From positions 62,001 to 126,000 of the forward strand of contig NZ_BDCI01000007.1 of the NCBI RefSeq assembly GCF_001613425.1: a stretch of DNA of 64,000 bases, in the 5' to 3' direction. The DNA is from Nocardia vulneris (GTDB lineage Bacteria; Actinomycetota; Actinomycetes; Mycobacteriales; Mycobacteriaceae). The translations under genes and the position numbers were made by a program. Below the pieces are notes generated by a model that had not been told where the DNA came from, ran no database searches, and saw only the letters and a list, made by a program, of their open reading frames with translations. Below are positions 61,649-64,000 of this stretch, piece after piece (position 1 is the first letter of the stretch; every line of letters starts with the position of its first letter).

Positions 61649-62089
61649 ATGTCCGCACCTGGTCCGATCCTGGTCCTCAACGGCCCGAACCTGAACATGC
61701 TCGGCACCCGGCAGCCGGAGGTTTACGGGTCGGCGACGCTCGACGACGTCGTCGAGCTCTGCAGGCAGACCGCCGAACGCTACGGTCGCGAGATCGCGGC
61801 GTTCCAATCGAATTCCGAAGGCGCGCTGATCGACCGCATCCATCGCGCGCGTGGCGTCGAATCGGCCATCGTGATCAATCCCGGCGGACTCACCCACACC
61901 TCGGTGGCGCTGCGGGACGCGCTGGTGATTCCGGAGGTACCGATCGTCGAGGTGCACATCAGCAATGTGCACGCGCGGGAGGAATTCCGGCACCATTCCT
62001 ATATCTCGCCGATCGCCACCGCGGTGGTCGCCGGCATGGGTATCCAGGGGTACGCGGCAGCCATCGAATTCCTGGTCCGCTCCGCCTGA
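61649..62089 (+). CDS. aroQ: Type II 3-dehydroquinate dehydratase
   Basis: This 146-residue enzyme performs the third shikimate-pathway step, 3-dehydroquinate to 3-dehydroshikimate. The flexible lid carries catalytic Arg/Tyr in [42 protein letters not shown] and [19 protein letters not shown] (catalytic His) complete the dodecameric type II signature. TAGTGT (61636-61641) ends 7 bp before ATG 61649, so it is leaderless. Confidence 0.96.
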   Translation: MSAPGPILVLNGPNLNMLGTRQPEVYGSATLDDVVELCRQTAERYGREIAAFQSNSEGALIDRIHRARGVESAIVINPGGLTHTSVALRDALVIPEVPIVEVHISNVHAREEFRHHSYISPIATAVVAGMGIQGYAAAIEFLVRSA

Positions 62090-62099
62090 TCCGTCGATT

Positions 62100-62124
62100 C
62101 CGGCTCGACGTCTCGTCGAGCCGG
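62100..62124. terminator. Bidirectional terminator between aroQ and the Ddn-like gene
   Basis: Perfect 11-bp stem CCGGCTCGACG (62100-62110) / CGTCGAGCCGG (62114-62124) with a TCT loop, placed between two convergent stops. Confidence 0.82.
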
Positions 62125-62126
62125 GG

Positions 62127-62573
62127 TCAGGCGATCCGGAAAACGGGGAAGCCCGGGGCGATGGCGGCGAGTTCGTCGTCGGTGGCGTCCTTGGTGACGC
62201 CCTCGAAGAACTTACCCACCTCCCAGCCCCACTTCTGCAGGTAGAGCCGCAACAGCGGCACCTTGTCCGCGTCGGCCACCTCGATCGCGGTGAATTCCTC
62301 GACCTTGCGGCCGAGCCGCAGTTCACCGCCGCCCGCGACGCGCAGGTTGCGCACCCACTGGGTGTGCCCGCGCGGGGCGACCAGGAATCGCACACCGTCC
62401 TCGCGCACCAGCAGATTCACCATCGTGGTCCGCCACTCCCCGCTCTTGCGCCCCCGCACCACGAGCAGCCGCGAGCCCAGCACGCTGATGCCCAGCCGGG
62501 GCAGCCAGTTGGCGATCCGGTTCATGATCGGATCCAGGCCGGACGGGCCGATGTACCGGGTGCTGAGGTCCAT
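62127..62573 (-). CDS. F420-dependent nitroreductase-family (Ddn-like) protein
   Basis: This 148-residue protein of the deazaflavin-dependent nitroreductase family has GSRLLVVRGRKSGEWRTTMV, NLLVREDGVRFLVAPRGHTQ, and the Trp/Arg-rich WVRNLRVAGGGELRLGRK, typical of the F420-binding split barrel. It is predicted to reduce quinones or other substrates with F420H2. ATG 62573 has AAGGAG seven bases upstream. Two palindromes of one type stand 18 and 69 bp upstream, so the gene is probably under a dedicated repressor encoded elsewhere. Confidence 0.88.
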   Translation of the reverse strand: MDLSTRYIGPSGLDPIMNRIANWLPRLGISVLGSRLLVVRGRKSGEWRTTMVNLLVREDGVRFLVAPRGHTQWVRNLRVAGGGELRLGRKVEEFTAIEVADADKVPLLRLYLQKWGWEVGKFFEGVTKDATDDELAAIAPGFPVFRIA

Positions 62574-62590
62574 TTCTTCACTCCTTGCGT

Positions 62591-62601
62591 GAGCACTGCT
62601 C
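62591..62601. promoter_or_regulatory. Palindromic operator, copy 1
   Basis: GAGCACTGCTC is a perfect 5+1+5 inverted repeat, 18 bp upstream of the Ddn-like start, and shares GAGCACTGCTCTCT with copy 2. Confidence 0.7.
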
Positions 62602-62641
62602 TCTGTTGCGACAAGTGTTCCACAGGCCGGTTCAGAAAACA

Positions 62642-62654
62642 AGAGCACTGCTCT
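62642..62654. promoter_or_regulatory. Palindromic operator, copy 2
   Basis: AGAGCACTGCTCT is a perfect 6+1+6 inverted repeat, 52 bp (five helical turns) from copy 1 when GAGC is aligned. It sits between the Ddn-like gene and the divergent glycerate kinase, so it could affect either promoter. Confidence 0.7.
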
Positions 62655-62754
62655 CTCATTGCAAATCCGCAGGTGAACCCCGCATTCACCCGAGTGCAAC
62701 GGTCGACAACCCGGTGGATGACCCGCGCGGTCGACCGCACCGGACAATGTGGGG

Positions 62755-63876
62755 ATGACACGGGAAGCCCCGCGCCGGGTGGTGCTCGCGCCGGACAAGT
62801 TCAAGGGGTCGCTGTCCGCGCCCCGGGTGGCGGCGGCGCTGGCCGTCGGCATCGGACGCGTCGCACCGGAGGTGACGGTCGAGCAGGTACCGGTCGCCGA
62901 CGGGGGCGACGGCACGGTGGACGCCTTCGTGACCGCGGGGTGGCAGCGGGTGGCACTGCGCGCGCCCGGCCCGACCGGTGTCGTGACCGACACGTCGTAT
63001 GCGGTGCAGGGCACGACCGCCGTCATCGAATTGGCCGCCGTGGTGGGCTTGGTGAAACTTCCAGGGGGACAGTTCGATCCGCTCGGCGCGAGCACCTACG
63101 GGTTGGGCGTGGTGCTCGCGCACGCACTGGACCACGGCGTCACCGATATCGTGCTCGGACTCGGCGGCAGCGCCTCGACCGACGGCGGCGCGGGCATGGT
63201 GCAGGCGCTGGGCGGACGCCTCCTGACCGCCGCGGGCCGCGAATTACCGCCCGGCGGTGCGGCTTTGACGCAGGCGGCGCGATTCGACCGGTCGCGCCTG
63301 CATCCCGGCCTCGGTTCCGTCACCGTTACGGTCGCCTCCGATGTGGACAATCCCCTGCTCGGTCCCGCAGGCGCAGTCGCGGTCTACGCGCCGCAGAAGG
63401 GCGCGGGCGCAACGGATCTCGACACCTTGGAGACGGCGCTCGCCAATTGGGCACGGCTCGCGGGGCCGGAGTTCGCGGACCGCCCCGGCGCGGGTGCCGC
63501 GGGTGGGACCGGGTTCGGGGCGCTGGCCGTGCTCGGCGCCCGGGTGCGCAGCGGCATCGAGGTGATCCTCGAATTGCTCGATTTCCGAACACTTCTCGAG
63601 GCAGCGGTACTGGTCGTCACGGGCGAGGGCACCTTGGATCGGCAGAGTCTGCACGGCAAAGCGCCGATCGGTGTCTGCGCGGTCGCGAATTCGCGGCACG
63701 TCCCCGCTGTCGCGGCCGTCGGCCGAACCTCGCTCACCGCGCAGGAGATTCGAGCGGCGGGCTTCGCCGACTGCTACGCGCTCAGCGATCTCGAACCGGA
63801 CCCGGACCGCTCGATCGCGGCGGCCGCCGCGCTACTGGAGCAGGTCGGCACGCAGATCGCTCGCCGTCACCTCTGA
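62755..63876 (+). CDS. Glycerate kinase (GlxK/GarK family)
   Basis: This 373-residue kinase of the glycerate kinase type 1 family has VVLAPDKFKGSLSAPRVAAA, VPVADGGDGTVDAF, LGLGGSASTDGGAGMVQALG, and TGEGTLDRQSLHGKAPIGV near the C-terminus. It converts glycerate to phosphoglycerate, linking glyoxylate or glycerate catabolism to glycolysis. ATG 62755 is used; GTG 62749 is in frame. Its upstream region carries the two AGAGCA-type palindromes. Confidence 0.92.
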   Translation: MTREAPRRVVLAPDKFKGSLSAPRVAAALAVGIGRVAPEVTVEQVPVADGGDGTVDAFVTAGWQRVALRAPGPTGVVTDTSYAVQGTTAVIELAAVVGLVKLPGGQFDPLGASTYGLGVVLAHALDHGVTDIVLGLGGSASTDGGAGMVQALGGRLLTAAGRELPPGGAALTQAARFDRSRLHPGLGSVTVTVASDVDNPLLGPAGAVAVYAPQKGAGATDLDTLETALANWARLAGPEFADRPGAGAAGGTGFGALAVLGARVRSGIEVILELLDFRTLLEAAVLVVTGEGTLDRQSLHGKAPIGVCAVANSRHVPAVAAVGRTSLTAQEIRAAGFADCYALSDLEPDPDRSIAAAAALLEQVGTQIARRHL

Positions 63877-63880
63877 GTTG

Positions 63881-63960
63881 CACAGCGCCCCTTCACTGAA
63901 TTACACAGCGCCGCTTCGCTGAATGGCACAGCGCCGCTTCGCTGAATGGCACAGCGCCAC
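63881..63960. repeat. 23-bp tandem repeat, three copies plus partial
   Basis: Units begin at 63881, 63904, 63927 and 63950 with CACAGCGCC. The second and third are identical (CACAGCGCCGCTTCGCTGAA and three more bases); the first differs at five positions. The tract starts 5 bp after the glycerate-kinase stop. Confidence 0.88.
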
Positions 63961-64000
63961 TTAGCAACCATCGATCACAGCCACGACTGCGCAAGACCGA

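Noticed and set aside
1..64000. Mobile elements, prophage, rRNA or tRNA genes
   Set aside because: No transposase or integrase motif, no terminal repeats flanking a cassette, and no recognisable tRNA cloverleaf or rRNA sequence was seen.

Overview
The window is a chromosomal segment of a mycolic-acid-containing actinomycete. Nocardia is the best guess. The DNA is GC-rich with strongly GC-biased third codon positions, and GTG starts are common. Several genes appear leaderless (a TAnnnT -10 hexamer 6-8 nt before the start codon). The set includes mycolate and arabinogalactan genes recognised from Mycobacterium tuberculosis (mmpL3, aftD, fadA2-fabG4-htdX, lpqI, ephD). Gene content and partial order resemble the M. 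tuberculosis Rv0204-Rv0243 interval; this comparison is from memory and was not computed. I found no rRNA, tRNA, CRISPR array, prophage or insertion sequence.

Layout. 1-4.4 kb: a coupled pair of secreted proteins, a truncated secretory-lipase relative with Ala in place of the nucleophile Ser and an unknown partner, divergent from ephD. 4.4-10.3 kb: fatty-acid genes fadA2, fabG4 and htdX, a Cys-tailed DUF5685 protein and a TetR regulator. Near-identical operators lie at the fadA2/fabG4 promoter region and at the TetR promoter. 10.4-18.7 kb: lpqI, a universal stress protein, an isochorismate synthase, then the DUF2613-aftD pair, in which aftD has no standard start codon, and a DinB-fold protein. 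18.7-28.5 kb: envelope membrane genes (acyltransferase 3, DUF3068, a Wzx-like flippase, a GT-C-like protein, a GT4 glycosyltransferase, a methyltransferase) with several tandem repeats and a large hairpin. 28.5-34.2 kb: aldehyde dehydrogenase, a GlxA-type regulator, an HD hydrolase and small hypothetical genes of lower GC3. 34.2-46.1 kb: pckG, a pair of degenerate dynamin-like GTPases, an SDR, an intact secretory-type lipase, and the tightly coupled trmB-NYN-mmpL3 operon. 46.1-58.9 kb: DUF2339, a 2OG-Fe(II) oxygenase, an XRE/TPR regulator, a DUF1707 protein, an AI-2E/histidine kinase/response regulator operon, a membrane class III cyclase, a YbhN-type protein and DUF3054. 58.9-64 kb: a penicillin-binding-protein-like lipoprotein without its catalytic motifs, aroQ, a Ddn-like oxidoreductase with two palindromic operators, glycerate kinase and a terminal 23-bp tandem repeat.

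Together the genes make, export and remodel the mycolyl-arabinogalactan envelope: FabG4/HtdX/FadA2 handle acyl chains, MmpL3 exports trehalose monomycolate, AftD extends arabinan, LpqI recycles peptidoglycan sugars, and the flippase/GT block probably builds another envelope glycan. The most unusual items are three apparent pseudoenzymes (lipase-like, PBP-like, degenerate dynamin partner), the putative CTG start of aftD, the shared TetR operators, and a hairpin with 32-bp arms at 24.3 kb.
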